Notes: generated by a model from the sequence alone, not told the origin. A stretch of 64,000 nt of DNA from Planctomycetota bacterium (GCA_014193115.1 BJHQ01000020.1:18081-82080), one strand, 5' to 3'. Numbered from the stretch's first letter, positions 8,201 to 15,781 are shown. Numbers and translations are program-made.

Positions 8201-8287
8201 TGGTGGACCCCGGCGGGTTCGAACCGCCGACCTCCCCGTTTGCTCAATACGGGCAAACGTGGCGCTCTTCCGATGAGCTAGGAGTCC
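8201..8287 (-). tRNA. tRNA with an enlarged anticodon arm, identity unclear
   Basis: Acceptor GGACTCC/GGGGTCC, T8, D arm GCTC-ATCGGAA-GAGC, T arm GGCGG-TTCGAAC-CCGCC, A73 and encoded CCA are all regular. The anticodon arm is 29 nt instead of 17: CCACG pairs with CGGGG (one A-G mismatch), and the interior continues as a TTTGC/GCAAA stem with a 9-nt loop. Removing 12 nt can give several 7-nt loops (for example TTTGCAA, anticodon TGC, or TTGCAAA, anticodon GCA), so identity cannot be assigned. It could be an inserted stem, a tiny intron-like insertion, or inactivation. Confidence 0.6.
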
Positions 8288-8362
8288 AGAAACGCCGCCA
8301 CCGTGGAGTGGCGACGGTTGGGTGCTACGGCTCTGGCGTTGTGAAAGGTGGCGAAAAGCGAA

Positions 8363-8392
8363 GAACCCCGGCCTGAGATCAGGCCGGGGTTC
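8363..8392 (-). terminator. Intrinsic terminator T2 in tRNA-array leader
   Basis: A 12-bp stem GAACCCCGGCCT/AGGCCGGGGTTC with a 6-nt loop, followed on the minus strand by TTCGCTTTTCG. It lies about 240 nt downstream of promoter P2 and upstream of the tRNA at 8201-8287. It would either end a short RNA or act as an attenuator for the tRNAs beyond. Confidence 0.75.
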
Positions 8393-8636
8393 CAGAAGAG
8401 GCGTCAGCGTGAGCTGAACGACTACATTGCTGGAGAACCCGGCGTGGGGCGATTGGTGGCGCGCAGGGATGCGCCGCGGAACCCGTGTGCACACGACATG
8501 GACCATGAGCGTCGGTTGCCGAAGACCGGCCTTGTCGTGGAGATGATCACGGTCGCGGCCTGGTTGGCGGTGTGGTGGATCACGGAAGGTCGGCTCGGGG
8601 GCAGGGTCGGCAGAGCCGGATGCTGTGCTGGGACGG

Positions 8637-8664
8637 TTTATATGGTAGTTGAGTGATATGTCAA
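8637..8664 (-). promoter_or_regulatory. Promoter P2 of the tRNA array
   Basis: On the minus strand: TTGACA (8664-8659), 16-nt spacer ending ACTACCA, TATAAA (8642-8637). The TTGACA box, the spacer length and the ten bases ACTACCATAT are shared with promoter P1 at 9278-9305, which supports a real, duplicated promoter. The leader to T2 (8629-8393) holds no tRNA or convincing ORF. Confidence 0.75.
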
Positions 8665-8782
8665 CAGCCATATTTCTGTCAGAGTCAAACCCGGGTTGTC
8701 GGCTTGGAACGCCGCGTGGAAAACTGCTATGGACACGCAGGGGGAGAGCCTTGCATCGCTGCCCATGGACAGCGCAGGCGTC

Positions 8783-8869
8783 TGGCTGGGAGGGGCGGAT
8801 TCGAACCGCCAATGAGGTCGCCCTCGTCCGGTTAACAGCCGGATGCCTTACCATTCGGCGCACCTCCCA
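8783..8869 (-). tRNA. tRNA with anticodon GTT (Asn) but long class II-type variable arm
   Basis: Acceptor TGGGAGG/CCTCCCA, G73 and encoded CCA, T arm GGCGG-TTCGAAT-CCGCC, anticodon arm TCCGG-CTGTTAA-CCGGA (U33, anticodon GTT). The variable region is 16 nt and folds as GAGG-GCGA-CCTC, as in Ser, Leu or Tyr tRNAs. The D arm (GCC...GGC with an extra C before it) also resembles the Ser/Leu class. Asn tRNAs normally have a short variable loop. So this is either an Asn tRNA with an acquired arm or a class II tRNA whose anticodon has changed. Confidence 0.7.
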
Positions 8870-8879
8870 ATGAAGACCA

Positions 8880-8954
8880 TGGTGGCCCCAGGCCGTCTCG
8901 AACGGCCATCTCCGGATTTTCAGTCCGGCGTCCTGCCGATTGGACGACAGGGCC
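8880..8954 (-). tRNA. tRNA-Phe (anticodon GAA)
   Basis: A canonical cloverleaf: acceptor GGCCCTG/TGGGGCC, T8, D arm GTCC-AATCGGCA-GGAC, anticodon arm CCGGA-CTGAAAA-TCCGG, short variable loop, T arm GGCCG-TTCGAGA-CGGCC, A73 and encoded CCA. It is separated from the preceding tRNA (8783-8869) by only 10 nt, so the two are processed from one transcript. Confidence 0.9.
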
Positions 8955-9123
8955 ATCGTGTTGCCTCGCAAAGACTCGAATCGAACACACATCGAGTTCG
9001 CCATCCTGCGGCTGAGCCAACCTGCCAAGCAGGTGGTCAGAGGAGGTGGACTCGAACCTGCGGCACGTGGTTCGCGAGCATGTTTTCGCCACGGATCTGC
9101 AGTTGTCGAAGAGGAAAAACGAA

Positions 9124-9155
9124 GCGAGCCCCTGGGAGGTGTCCCAGGGGCTCGC
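9124..9155 (-). terminator. Intrinsic terminator T1 in tRNA-array leader
   Basis: A perfect 13-bp stem (9143-9155 with 9124-9136) and 6-nt loop, followed on the minus strand by TTCGTTTTTCC. It lies about 115 nt after promoter P1. A CCAGGGGC copy of the 3' arm occurs earlier in the leader near 9203-9212 and could pair with the 5' arm as an antiterminator. Confidence 0.8.
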
Positions 9156-9277
9156 AGATGAGGTCGCGTCGGTGTGGTCTAGCGCGTCGTCATGGTCTGC
9201 ATCGCCCCTGGAGCATCCGAAAATTCACCGGATGCTGGACACAGGGATTGCGAGGGACGAACGCGGACATGGGCATA

Positions 9278-9305
9278 ACAATATGGTAGTCTCTGCGATT
9301 GTCAA
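9278..9305 (-). promoter_or_regulatory. Promoter P1 of the tRNA array
   Basis: On the minus strand: TTGACA (9305-9300), 16-nt spacer ending ACTACCA, TATTGT (9283-9278). It is paralogous to P2. Its leader contains an 8-bp hairpin (AGCATCCG/CGGATGCT, about 9209-9233). The divergent HTH gene starts at 9334, only 29 nt beyond the -35 box. Confidence 0.75.
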
Positions 9306-9333
9306 CCATGCGAAGTCGGCTAGCCTGCGGGCG

Positions 9334-10161
9334 ATGAGCAATGCTCCCAGCCTGTCGCTCGCCCTGCGCTGGCTGACTGCCGATAACGGACTGTCGGAAC
9401 AGGAGCTGGCGGTGCTTGCCGGGGTCTCGCCGGGTGCAGTGGTGGCCTACCTGAACAAGCCCCATGCACCGACCCTGACCTGGTTGGGCCTGCTCAACGC
9501 TTTGCGCTGCCGGTTGGAGGTCAAAGCCCCCAAACGACTCCTGAGCATCGCCCTTCCCAGGATCAGCGCCCAACGCCGGGCCAATGAACGCCAGCAGTGG
9601 GAAGCCCGGCGGCTGGTGGCGTTCCGTTCGCAGATCCTGCGCCAGAGCCCGGGAATCATGCTGGAAGACGCCCAGCGAACCGCGCTCGGCTATGTCGCGG
9701 CATCGGCTGCGCGCCTCGACAACGACTTGCAGGCGGCCCACCAGCGACTCGGGTCAACCTACGCCGATGCCACCACTTCCGGCCTGCGCGCAGGCTTGCG
9801 CGCTGTCGCTGACGCGGCGTGCGTGAACGCCGAGGATCTCGCATTGCTCTCCGGGGTCTCGCTCAGCGCCGTGCAAGCGGTGCTCGACCAGACAGCCGAG
9901 GGTCGGTTGGCCACTCCGCATCGCCTGTTCTCGGCCATCGCCGCCCGCCTGGTCATCCGGCCGGCTGGTGGTGGCGCAGTCGCCATCAACCTCTCCCCAC
10001 CTGGCGATTGGCGGCCCGAGGCTCCGCGGCCCGGTCGCAGCTCCATAACCCACGATGAAATCCGTGAGCGGGCCGGTCGCGGTGAGGCGCTTGCGACCAT
10101 CGCCCGCGCAGCCGGCGTGTCACGGCAACGGGTACATGCGATCGTAAGCAGAGGCCCATGA
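9334..10161 (+). CDS. Protein with three helix-turn-helix-like segments
   Basis: 275 residues from the ATG at 9334 ('MSNAPSLSLALRWL'). Three HTH-like segments are visible: residues about 10-40 ('LSEQELAVLAGVSPGAVVAYL'), about 165-195 ('VNAEDLALLSGVSLSAVQAVL') and the C-terminus ('EALATIARAAGVSRQRVHAIV'). It is the first gene of a four-gene operon and overlaps the next start by 4 nt (ATGA). It starts next to promoter P1 of the divergent tRNA array, the typical place for a regulator of both units. No family name is recognised, and regulation of the array is inferred only from position. Confidence 0.7.
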   Translation: MSNAPSLSLALRWLTADNGLSEQELAVLAGVSPGAVVAYLNKPHAPTLTWLGLLNALRCRLEVKAPKRLLSIALPRISAQRRANERQQWEARRLVAFRSQILRQSPGIMLEDAQRTALGYVAASAARLDNDLQAAHQRLGSTYADATTSGLRAGLRAVADAACVNAEDLALLSGVSLSAVQAVLDQTAEGRLATPHRLFSAIAARLVIRPAGGGAVAINLSPPGDWRPEAPRPGRSSITHDEIRERAGRGEALATIARAAGVSRQRVHAIVSRGP

Positions 10162-10712
10162 AGCCGTCGGCGGCCGTCACCGATCTGCCGGTCCCGCGCT
10201 GGGTGATCTCCGACACGCATCTCGGGCATGCCAACATTCTGAGCTACTGCCCGTGGCGGCAGACCTGGGCCGGCGATGTGCACCAGCACGACGCGGCCCT
10301 GATCGACGCCTGGAACAGCGTTGTCGGTCCCGAAGACTGGGTCCTGCACCTCGGCGACGTCGCGTTTGGTCACTTCGATCAGGTCGCTACCTACCGCACA
10401 CGCCTGCAAGGCAGGATCTGTGTGGTGCTCGGCAACCATGATCGGACGCGCACCTCGATGCTGACAGCCGGCTTCGAAGTCGTGGTGCCGCTTGGTGAAA
10501 TCCGCGTCGGCGATGACCGTTGGGTTTGCCGGCATGACCCGGCCAAGGTCACGCCGGAGATGGCAAAAGGTGCCAGGCGCGTGCTGCACGGCCACTGCCA
10601 TGGTGACAGCCACCGCGGCTCGCTCCCCGAGCATTTGCGCGAGCTTGCCATCGACTGCGGGGTCGATGCGCTGCGTTCCGTGGCACCGGTGCCCTGGGAT
10701 CAGATCAGATGA
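10158..10712 (+). CDS. Calcineurin-like metallophosphoesterase
   Basis: A 184-residue protein with the ordered metallophosphoesterase motifs: 'ISDTHLGH' (DxH), 'LHLGDVAFGH' (GD), 'LGNHDRT' (GNHD), 'CRHDP', and 'LHGHCHGD' (GHxH). The short size fits phage- and plasmid-type phosphoesterases of this superfamily. It overlaps the HTH gene by ATGA and the next gene by ATGA, so the three are translationally coupled. The substrate is unknown. Being next to tRNA genes and a nucleotidyltransferase, an RNA-end or nucleotide substrate is a reasonable but unproven guess. Confidence 0.88.
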   Translation: MKPSAAVTDLPVPRWVISDTHLGHANILSYCPWRQTWAGDVHQHDAALIDAWNSVVGPEDWVLHLGDVAFGHFDQVATYRTRLQGRICVVLGNHDRTRTSMLTAGFEVVVPLGEIRVGDDRWVCRHDPAKVTPEMAKGARRVLHGHCHGDSHRGSLPEHLRELAIDCGVDALRSVAPVPWDQIR

Positions 10713-11326
10713 ATGGTCTTGGACTGCGCTGGCCGGCGGTCTGGAGGCGCCTTGGCGCATCGGTCATCCCCGACATCAGTGATCTTCTGCAACGTTGGGC
10801 CGAACCCCATCGCCGTTACCACACGACCGCGCACCTCGCCCACTGCTTGGCGACCTATGACCGCAACCCGCTGCGTGACGCCCGGGTCGAGCTGGCGCTG
10901 TGGTTCCACGATGCCGTCTATGACCCGCGTGCCAGCGACAATGAGGATCGGTCCGCCGAGCTGGCGCGCTCGGCTGCCGGTGTTGCCGGCCTGACGCCAG
11001 AGATCACCGACGTCATCATTGGCTGCATCATGGCAACCCGGCATCGTGGGCCTCCGGCCAATGCCGCCGAGGCCCTGACCCTGGATGTTGACCTGGCCAT
11101 CCTCGGCGAAACCCGCGGCCGCTTCGACCGCTACGATGCTGCGATCCGGGCGGAGTACGCCTGGGTGCCCGAGGCGACCTATCGGCGCGAACGCGGACGC
11201 ATCCTGGCGAGCTTCGCTCAGCGCGAGGATCTCTTCACCACGCCTTGGTTCCGCCGCCGCTACCTGGCCAGGTCGCGGACGAACCTGCAACGCGCGGTGC
11301 GCCGGTTGGAGGCTGCCCATGGGTGA
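10709..11326 (+). CDS. Predicted HD-superfamily metal-dependent phosphohydrolase
   Basis: A 205-residue protein with the COG4339-type layout: 'WAEPHRRYHTTAHLAHCL' near the N-terminus, 'LALWFHDAVYDPR' (HD) and 'NEDRSAELA', then 'ATRHRG' and 'LDVDLAILG' with late Asp/His ligands. It is coupled to the metallophosphoesterase by a 4-nt overlap and overlaps the next small gene by 8 nt. Members hydrolyse phosphate esters of undefined or nucleotide type (family knowledge). The substrate is unknown here. Confidence 0.85.
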   Translation: MNGLGLRWPAVWRRLGASVIPDISDLLQRWAEPHRRYHTTAHLAHCLATYDRNPLRDARVELALWFHDAVYDPRASDNEDRSAELARSAAGVAGLTPEITDVIIGCIMATRHRGPPANAAEALTLDVDLAILGETRGRFDRYDAAIRAEYAWVPEATYRRERGRILASFAQREDLFTTPWFRRRYLARSRTNLQRAVRRLEAAHG

Positions 11327-11576
11327 CCTCACCAGCCGGCGATGGATCGTCGCAAAAGGCATCCTGTTCGCCGTCATCGTAGTGATGGCCGGCTCTGGCG
11401 TGCTCATCCACGAGAACTTCTGGTTCCGACTCGGCCTGCTGCTGGTCTGCCTGTGGGCCGCCTGCCGGTTCTACTATTTCCTGTTTTATGTCCTTGAGCG
11501 CTACGTCGGCGTCGAGGGCCGCTATGCTGGCATTGTCGACCTCTGTCAGCGCCTGTGGCGGAAACGGAAACCGTGA
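11319..11576 (+). CDS. Small membrane protein
   Basis: An 85-residue protein from the ATG at 11319, overlapping the HD gene. There are two hydrophobic segments: 'ILFAVIVVMAGSGVLI' and 'FRLGLLLVCLWAACRFYYFLFYVL'. A basic C-terminus follows ('LWRKRKP'). It is the last gene of the four-gene operon. No family is recognised. Confidence 0.6.
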   Translation: MGDLTSRRWIVAKGILFAVIVVMAGSGVLIHENFWFRLGLLLVCLWAACRFYYFLFYVLERYVGVEGRYAGIVDLCQRLWRKRKP

Positions 11577-11696
11577 GGCTGGTTCATCGCACCTGATGGC
11601 TTCTGCAGTGCATCTGGCGGCCTCCGGGGAGGACGATTGCTTTCTGAGGGCGTTGCTCCTTTGCTCGCGGGACCATGCCGGTTCACATCCAGCCTC

Positions 11697-11740
11697 GGCT
11701 TGCGCTGCATCCACGGCTTGCGCTGCATCCACGGCTTGCG
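11697..11740. repeat. 18-bp tandem repeat, about 2.4 copies
   Basis: The unit GGCTTGCGCTGCATCCAC is repeated at 11697-11714 and 11715-11732, with a partial copy following. It lies in the 211-bp gap between the small membrane protein and the sigma-factor gene, and no other feature is seen there. Confidence 0.8.
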
Positions 11741-11787
11741 CCGCCGACCGGTTCTTCGGATGACGCGACGCGTCTATCGACGCCTGT

Positions 11788-13050
11788 ATGATCCCTTCAG
11801 CGGAAGCAACCTCGGCTATCGATCGCCTGTTTCGTGCCGAACATGGTCGCGTCTTGGCCACCGTGGTTCGTCTGGTCAGGGACTTCGATCTTGCTGAAGA
11901 CGTGGTGCAGGAAGCCTTCATCGCCGCCATCCAGCAATGGCCCAAGGATGGCTGGCCCGGGAATCCGGTCGCGTGGCTGGTCTCCTGCGCCCGGTTCAAA
12001 GCCATCGATTCCATTCGGCGGCGGACCCGGATGCAGGAATCGGAGCGGGAGATCGCAGGTTTGATTGCAGAGCTTGAAGCCAGCAACCACGACCTGTCCG
12101 AGCGCGAGATCCAGGACGATCAGCTCCGGTTGATCCTCGCCTGCTGTCATCCGGCTCTCGATCCGCAGGTTCAGGTCGCGTTGACCCTGCGCGAGGTCTG
12201 CGGTCTCACCACCGAGGAGATCGCCGCCGCCTTCCTGGTCGCTCCTGCGACCATGGCCCAGCGCATCGTACGCGGCAAAGCCAAAATCCGCGACGCGAAG
12301 ATTCCCTTCAGAATACCTGGCGTCGAAGAGCTGCCGCGGCGGATCGAAGCGGTGCTGGCGGTCTGCTACCTGGTGTTCAATGAAGGGTATTCAGCATCAG
12401 CTGGTCCGCTCCACACCAGGCAGGATCTGTCAGGTGAAGCGATCCGCCTCGGCCGCCTGCTGTGCGAGCTGTGCCCGGACGGCGAAGCCTTCGGCCTTCT
12501 GGCCCTGATGCTGCTCCATGATTCGCGGCGCGAAGCCCGGACGACCAGCACGGGTGATGTGGTCCTGCTTCAAGAGCAGGATCGTTCGCGCTGGAACCGC
12601 GATGCCATCCGTGAAGCCCACCGATGGCTCGCTCGGGCCATGGCCGCGGAGCCGATCGGAGCGTATACGATCCAGGCGGCCATTTCTGCGCTTCACGCCG
12701 ACGCGCCAAGCGCCGAGCGGACCGACTGGCGGCAGATCGTGGCCTGGTACGATGCCCTGATCCAAGCGGCGCCATCGCCGGTGATCGCGCTCAACCGGGC
12801 TGTGGCGGTCGCTATGTGCGATGGCCCCGAAGCCGGACTGGCCGTGGTGGAAACCCTCCAGGCTGAGCTGGCGGACTACCACCTGCTCCATGCCGCCCGG
12901 GGCGATTTGCTGCGCCGGGCCGGCCGGATCGCAGAGGCCGCCGCCGCATATCGGCAGGCGCTGGTGCATGCCTACCAGGACCCCGAACGCAGGCTGCTCG
13001 GGCGCCGGTTGACGGAGCTGTCCGAGATCCAGGCCTCAACCGCAATGTAG
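11788..13050 (+). CDS. ECF sigma factor of the ECF42-like group
   Basis: A 420-residue protein. Region 2 is at residues about 10-75 ('DRLFRAEHGRVLATVVRLVRDFDLAEDVVQEAFIAAI'), and region 4 is at about 125-170 ('LTLREVCGLTTEEIAAAFLVAPATMAQRIVRGK'). The long C-terminal extension of about 250 residues has TPR-like helices and 'PSPVIALNRAVAVAM', a signature of the ECF42 (DUF6596) group. No anti-sigma gene is visible. DGPF/YCII genes follow directly, the known genomic partner of ECF42 factors (family knowledge). It presumably drives the downstream cluster. Confidence 0.9.
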   Translation: MIPSAEATSAIDRLFRAEHGRVLATVVRLVRDFDLAEDVVQEAFIAAIQQWPKDGWPGNPVAWLVSCARFKAIDSIRRRTRMQESEREIAGLIAELEASNHDLSEREIQDDQLRLILACCHPALDPQVQVALTLREVCGLTTEEIAAAFLVAPATMAQRIVRGKAKIRDAKIPFRIPGVEELPRRIEAVLAVCYLVFNEGYSASAGPLHTRQDLSGEAIRLGRLLCELCPDGEAFGLLALMLLHDSRREARTTSTGDVVLLQEQDRSRWNRDAIREAHRWLARAMAAEPIGAYTIQAAISALHADAPSAERTDWRQIVAWYDALIQAAPSPVIALNRAVAVAMCDGPEAGLAVVETLQAELADYHLLHAARGDLLRRAGRIAEAAAAYRQALVHAYQDPERRLLGRRLTELSEIQASTAM

Positions 13051-13182
13051 TATCGTCCCGCCAGGCGAGAACAGTGGACCCAGTTCGTTGTCGAATTCCG
13101 ACCGGCCCGTTCGATTAGAAGGAGAACGGCGGAATTGCAGCGCGGTCGCGCCGTCGCCGCCGAGCCACCCCGGAGCCCATCC

Positions 13183-14025
13183 ATGCGCGTCGTCGTCTTC
13201 GTCAAAGCCACCCCATCATCCGAGGCCGGGCTCATGCCCAGCGAGCGGCTGATGGTCGACATGGGGAATTTCAATGAGGAATTGGTGAAGGCCGGCATCA
13301 TGAAGGACGGCGCCGGCCTGCGTCCGTCCGCCCAGGCGGTGCGGGTGCGGTTCTCGGGCGCTGATCGCACCGTCATCAACGGCCCCTTTGCCGAAACCAA
13401 GGAACTGGTGGCCGGGTTCTGGCTGTGGGAGGTCCCCTCGTTGGCCGACGCCATCGCTTGGGTGCGCAAATGCCCGAACCCGATGCCCGAGGAGTCGGAG
13501 ATCGAGATCCGACCATTCATCGAATGGGAGGACCTCGGCGAGGGATTCACGCCGGAGCTGAAGGCCCAGGAGGCCCGTCTCGACGCGCAGGCCGCCATGA
13601 GCCGCGCCACGGTCCAGTCCTATCTGTTCTTCAACGGCCGCTGTGATGAAGCCCTGGCGTTCTACACCACCGCCGTGCAGGCCAAGGTGAGCACGGTCCT
13701 GCGCTGGAACGAGAGCCCCGAAACGCTCCCGCCGGGGCTGCTCAAGCCGGGCTTCGAGACCAAGGTCATGCACTGTGAATTCAAGGTCGGCGGCACCACC
13801 GTGCTCGCCTCGGATGGCTGCGGCGAGGACACCCGCTTCCAGGGCTTCCGGCTGGCCCTCACTGTGCCGACCGAGGCCGCCGCCGACCTCGCCTTCACGG
13901 CCCTCGCCGATGGCGGTCGCATCGACCTTCCCCTGGCCAAGACCTTCTGGTCGCCGCGCTACGGGATGGTGACGGACCGCTTCGGCATCGGCTGGATGGT
14001 CATGGTCATCGCACAACAACAATGA
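13183..14025 (+). CDS. DGPF/YCII domain fused to a PhnB-like (VOC fold) domain
   Basis: 280 residues from the ATG at 13183. Residues 1-120 are a DGPF/YCII-type domain ('MRVVVFVKATPSSEAG', 'VINGPFAETKELVAGFWLWEV'). Residues 140-280 are a PhnB-type domain ('SYLFFNGRCDEALAFYTTAV', 'VMHCEFKVGGTTVLASDG', 'RYGMVTDRFGIGWMV'). It lies downstream of the ECF42-like gene. The fusion is known in several bacteria. The enzymatic role is undetermined. Confidence 0.88.
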   Translation: MRVVVFVKATPSSEAGLMPSERLMVDMGNFNEELVKAGIMKDGAGLRPSAQAVRVRFSGADRTVINGPFAETKELVAGFWLWEVPSLADAIAWVRKCPNPMPEESEIEIRPFIEWEDLGEGFTPELKAQEARLDAQAAMSRATVQSYLFFNGRCDEALAFYTTAVQAKVSTVLRWNESPETLPPGLLKPGFETKVMHCEFKVGGTTVLASDGCGEDTRFQGFRLALTVPTEAAADLAFTALADGGRIDLPLAKTFWSPRYGMVTDRFGIGWMVMVIAQQQ

Positions 14026-14044
14026 AACGATGAGGAACAACTCA

Positions 14045-14548
14045 ATGAGCACCTACACCAACACGACATCAGCATTCTCAACCGCCCAGGATGAAGCCGA
14101 GATCCGCCGGCTGATCGAGGCCTGGTCTGCCGCGGTCAGCGCCCGGGACCTGGATGGGATCGCTGCGAACTATCAGCCGGACACCCTGCTGTTCGATGCG
14201 ATCCCGCCTTACAAGACGATCGGGAGGGACGCGATCCGGCAGGCCTGGGCCAACTGCCTGCCGTTCTTTCCTGAGCAGTTCAGGTTGGAGCGCCGCGACC
14301 TCACCATCCAGGTCGCTGGCGACACCGCCTTCGCTCATTTCCTCATCCACTTCCTTCCCGTTCCGGCAGACGACCCCTGTGGACAGACGTGGATGCGGGT
14401 GACGTCCGGCTTCCGGCGCATCCAGGGGGCATGGAAGGTCCTCCACGAGCATGTGTCGGTGCCTTTCAATCCGATGAACAGCCAAGTGTGGTTCATCAGG
14501 AATCCGGACGTGGTCGACATCCCGGACTATGGCAACGCATGCACATGA
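14045..14548 (+). CDS. SnoaL-like / DUF4440-type protein
   Basis: 167 residues from the ATG at 14045, which has GAGGAAC about 8 nt upstream; an ATG at 14030 is also in frame. 'DEAEIRRLIEAWSAAVSARDLDGIAANYQPDTLLFDAIPP' is the typical NTF2-fold start of SnoaL-like proteins, followed by 'AFAHFLIHFLP' and 'SGFRRIQGAWKVLHEHVSVP'. It belongs to the ECF42/DGPF cluster. A small-ligand-binding or isomerase role is possible; none is proven. Confidence 0.85.
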   Translation: MSTYTNTTSAFSTAQDEAEIRRLIEAWSAAVSARDLDGIAANYQPDTLLFDAIPPYKTIGRDAIRQAWANCLPFFPEQFRLERRDLTIQVAGDTAFAHFLIHFLPVPADDPCGQTWMRVTSGFRRIQGAWKVLHEHVSVPFNPMNSQVWFIRNPDVVDIPDYGNACT

Positions 14549-14609
14549 ACGGCAGCAGGGGTCACTTCGACATGACGACACACATGGCCACATCAGGTAA
14601 GGGAATCCC

Positions 14610-15017
14610 ATGACCACGAACAAAGCCCGCATCATAGGTTGGATCCTGACCGGACTCGTCGGCCTGTTCCTGATCGGCGGGAGCGGTGTCCCCAAGTTCG
14701 TCGAATGGCCGGGAAAGGCCGCGATGATGGACCACTTGGGCCTGCCCCTGGCGCTGGTCCCGATCATCGGCGTCATCGAGATCGCGGTGACGCTGATCTA
14801 CCTTATTCCGCGCACGTCGTTCCTGGGGGCCATCCTGCTCAGCGGGTACCTCGGCGGCGCGGTGCTGACGCACCTGCGCGTCGGCGACCCGTGGTGGTTC
14901 CCGGTCGTCCTCGGCGCCATCGCCTGGCTGGGACTGGCCTTGCGCCAACCTGTCATAATGCGACTCGCACTGGGATCTTCCGCAGAAGTCATTCAGCCCG
15001 CTGGTCGATCAACATGA
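14610..15017 (+). CDS. DoxX-like membrane protein
   Basis: 135 residues with four predicted transmembrane segments ('IIGWILTGLVGLFLIGGSGVPK', then 'LALVPIIGVIEIAVTLIYLIP', 'FLGAILLSGYLGGAVLTHL', 'WFPVVLGAIAWLGLAL'). This is the DoxX-like fold common next to DGPF genes. The stop overlaps the start of the next gene (ATGA at 15014-15017), so translation is coupled. Confidence 0.85.
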   Translation: MTTNKARIIGWILTGLVGLFLIGGSGVPKFVEWPGKAAMMDHLGLPLALVPIIGVIEIAVTLIYLIPRTSFLGAILLSGYLGGAVLTHLRVGDPWWFPVVLGAIAWLGLALRQPVIMRLALGSSAEVIQPAGRST

Positions 15018-15781
15018 GGTACATGCTGCTCGTCTACAGCCCGGAATCCGCCTGGACCACGGAGGAATGGACGGCCTGCGTCGTCGCCTCGTCGAAGATC
15101 TGCCAGGAACTCCAGGCCCAGGGACGCTTCATCGCGGCATCGCCGCTGCAACCGGTGGCCACCGCCACCACCGTGCGGATCCGCCAAGGCCAGACGCTGG
15201 TCACCTCCGGGCCGTTCGCCGAGACGACGGAGCAGTTCGGCGGTTTCTTCCTTATCGACGTTCCGGATCTCGATGCCGCCATCGCCATCGCCGCGCGGCT
15301 CCCCGCTGCTGGCAAAGGCACCGTCGAGGTGCGGCCGGTCTTCGTCCTGCCCGACCTGCCGGCAGAGCAATTGTCTGCCCGCTCGGATCACGGAGCGCAG
15401 GCCGCGCCGTTCATGTTGCTGTGCTACGACGATGAACAGGCGTGGAATGCGCTGGGACCGGAAGCCCTGCGCGCAGCCCAGGCCGAAGCGGCGGCGTTGG
15501 TCCGGACCCTGGATGCACGGGGGCAATACCTCAGCGCGTCGCCATTGCATCCCATCGCCACGGCCACCAGTGTGCGGATACGCCAGGGCAAGCTGCTGGT
15601 CAGCGATGGACCATTCGCAGAAACCCGTGAGTTCCTCGGCGGCTATTTCCTTATCCACGCCCGCGATCTCAACGATGTGATCACCGTCGCTTCCAAGCAT
15701 CCCGGTGCCAGGGTCGGCAGCGTCGAGATCCGGCGCTTGGCCGATGTGGGCATGCTGGTATCCGGACAGCAGCTGGTGTGA
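15014..15781 (+). CDS. Tandem DGPF/YCII-domain protein
   Basis: A 255-residue protein made of two DGPF units of about 120 residues each, with similar key stretches: 'RYMLLVYSPESAW' and 'PFMLLCYDDEQAW', 'VRIRQGQTLVTSGPFAETTEQFGGFFLI' and 'VRIRQGKLLVSDGPFAETREFLGGYFLI'. It is coupled to the DoxX-like gene by ATGA. DGPF proteins are regulon members of ECF42-type sigma factors. The biochemical function is unknown. Confidence 0.9.
   Translation: MRYMLLVYSPESAWTTEEWTACVVASSKICQELQAQGRFIAASPLQPVATATTVRIRQGQTLVTSGPFAETTEQFGGFFLIDVPDLDAAIAIAARLPAAGKGTVEVRPVFVLPDLPAEQLSARSDHGAQAAPFMLLCYDDEQAWNALGPEALRAAQAEAAALVRTLDARGQYLSASPLHPIATATSVRIRQGKLLVSDGPFAETREFLGGYFLIHARDLNDVITVASKHPGARVGSVEIRRLADVGMLVSGQQLV

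Noticed and set aside
8348..8656. Small plus-strand ORF over the P2 leader
   Set aside because: Contains the T2 terminator hairpin and has no similarity; the minus-strand promoter and terminator explain the region.
8957..9035. tRNA-like T-loop sequence (TTCGATT) on the minus strand
   Set aside because: No acceptor pairing and the T stem does not pair; an ACTCGA/TCGAGT inverted repeat explains the motif. It could be a degenerate tRNA but a cloverleaf cannot be drawn.
9036..9112. Second tRNA-like T-loop (TTCGAGT) with CCA nearby
   Set aside because: The acceptor strand TCCTCTG has no partner upstream and the T stem has two mismatches.
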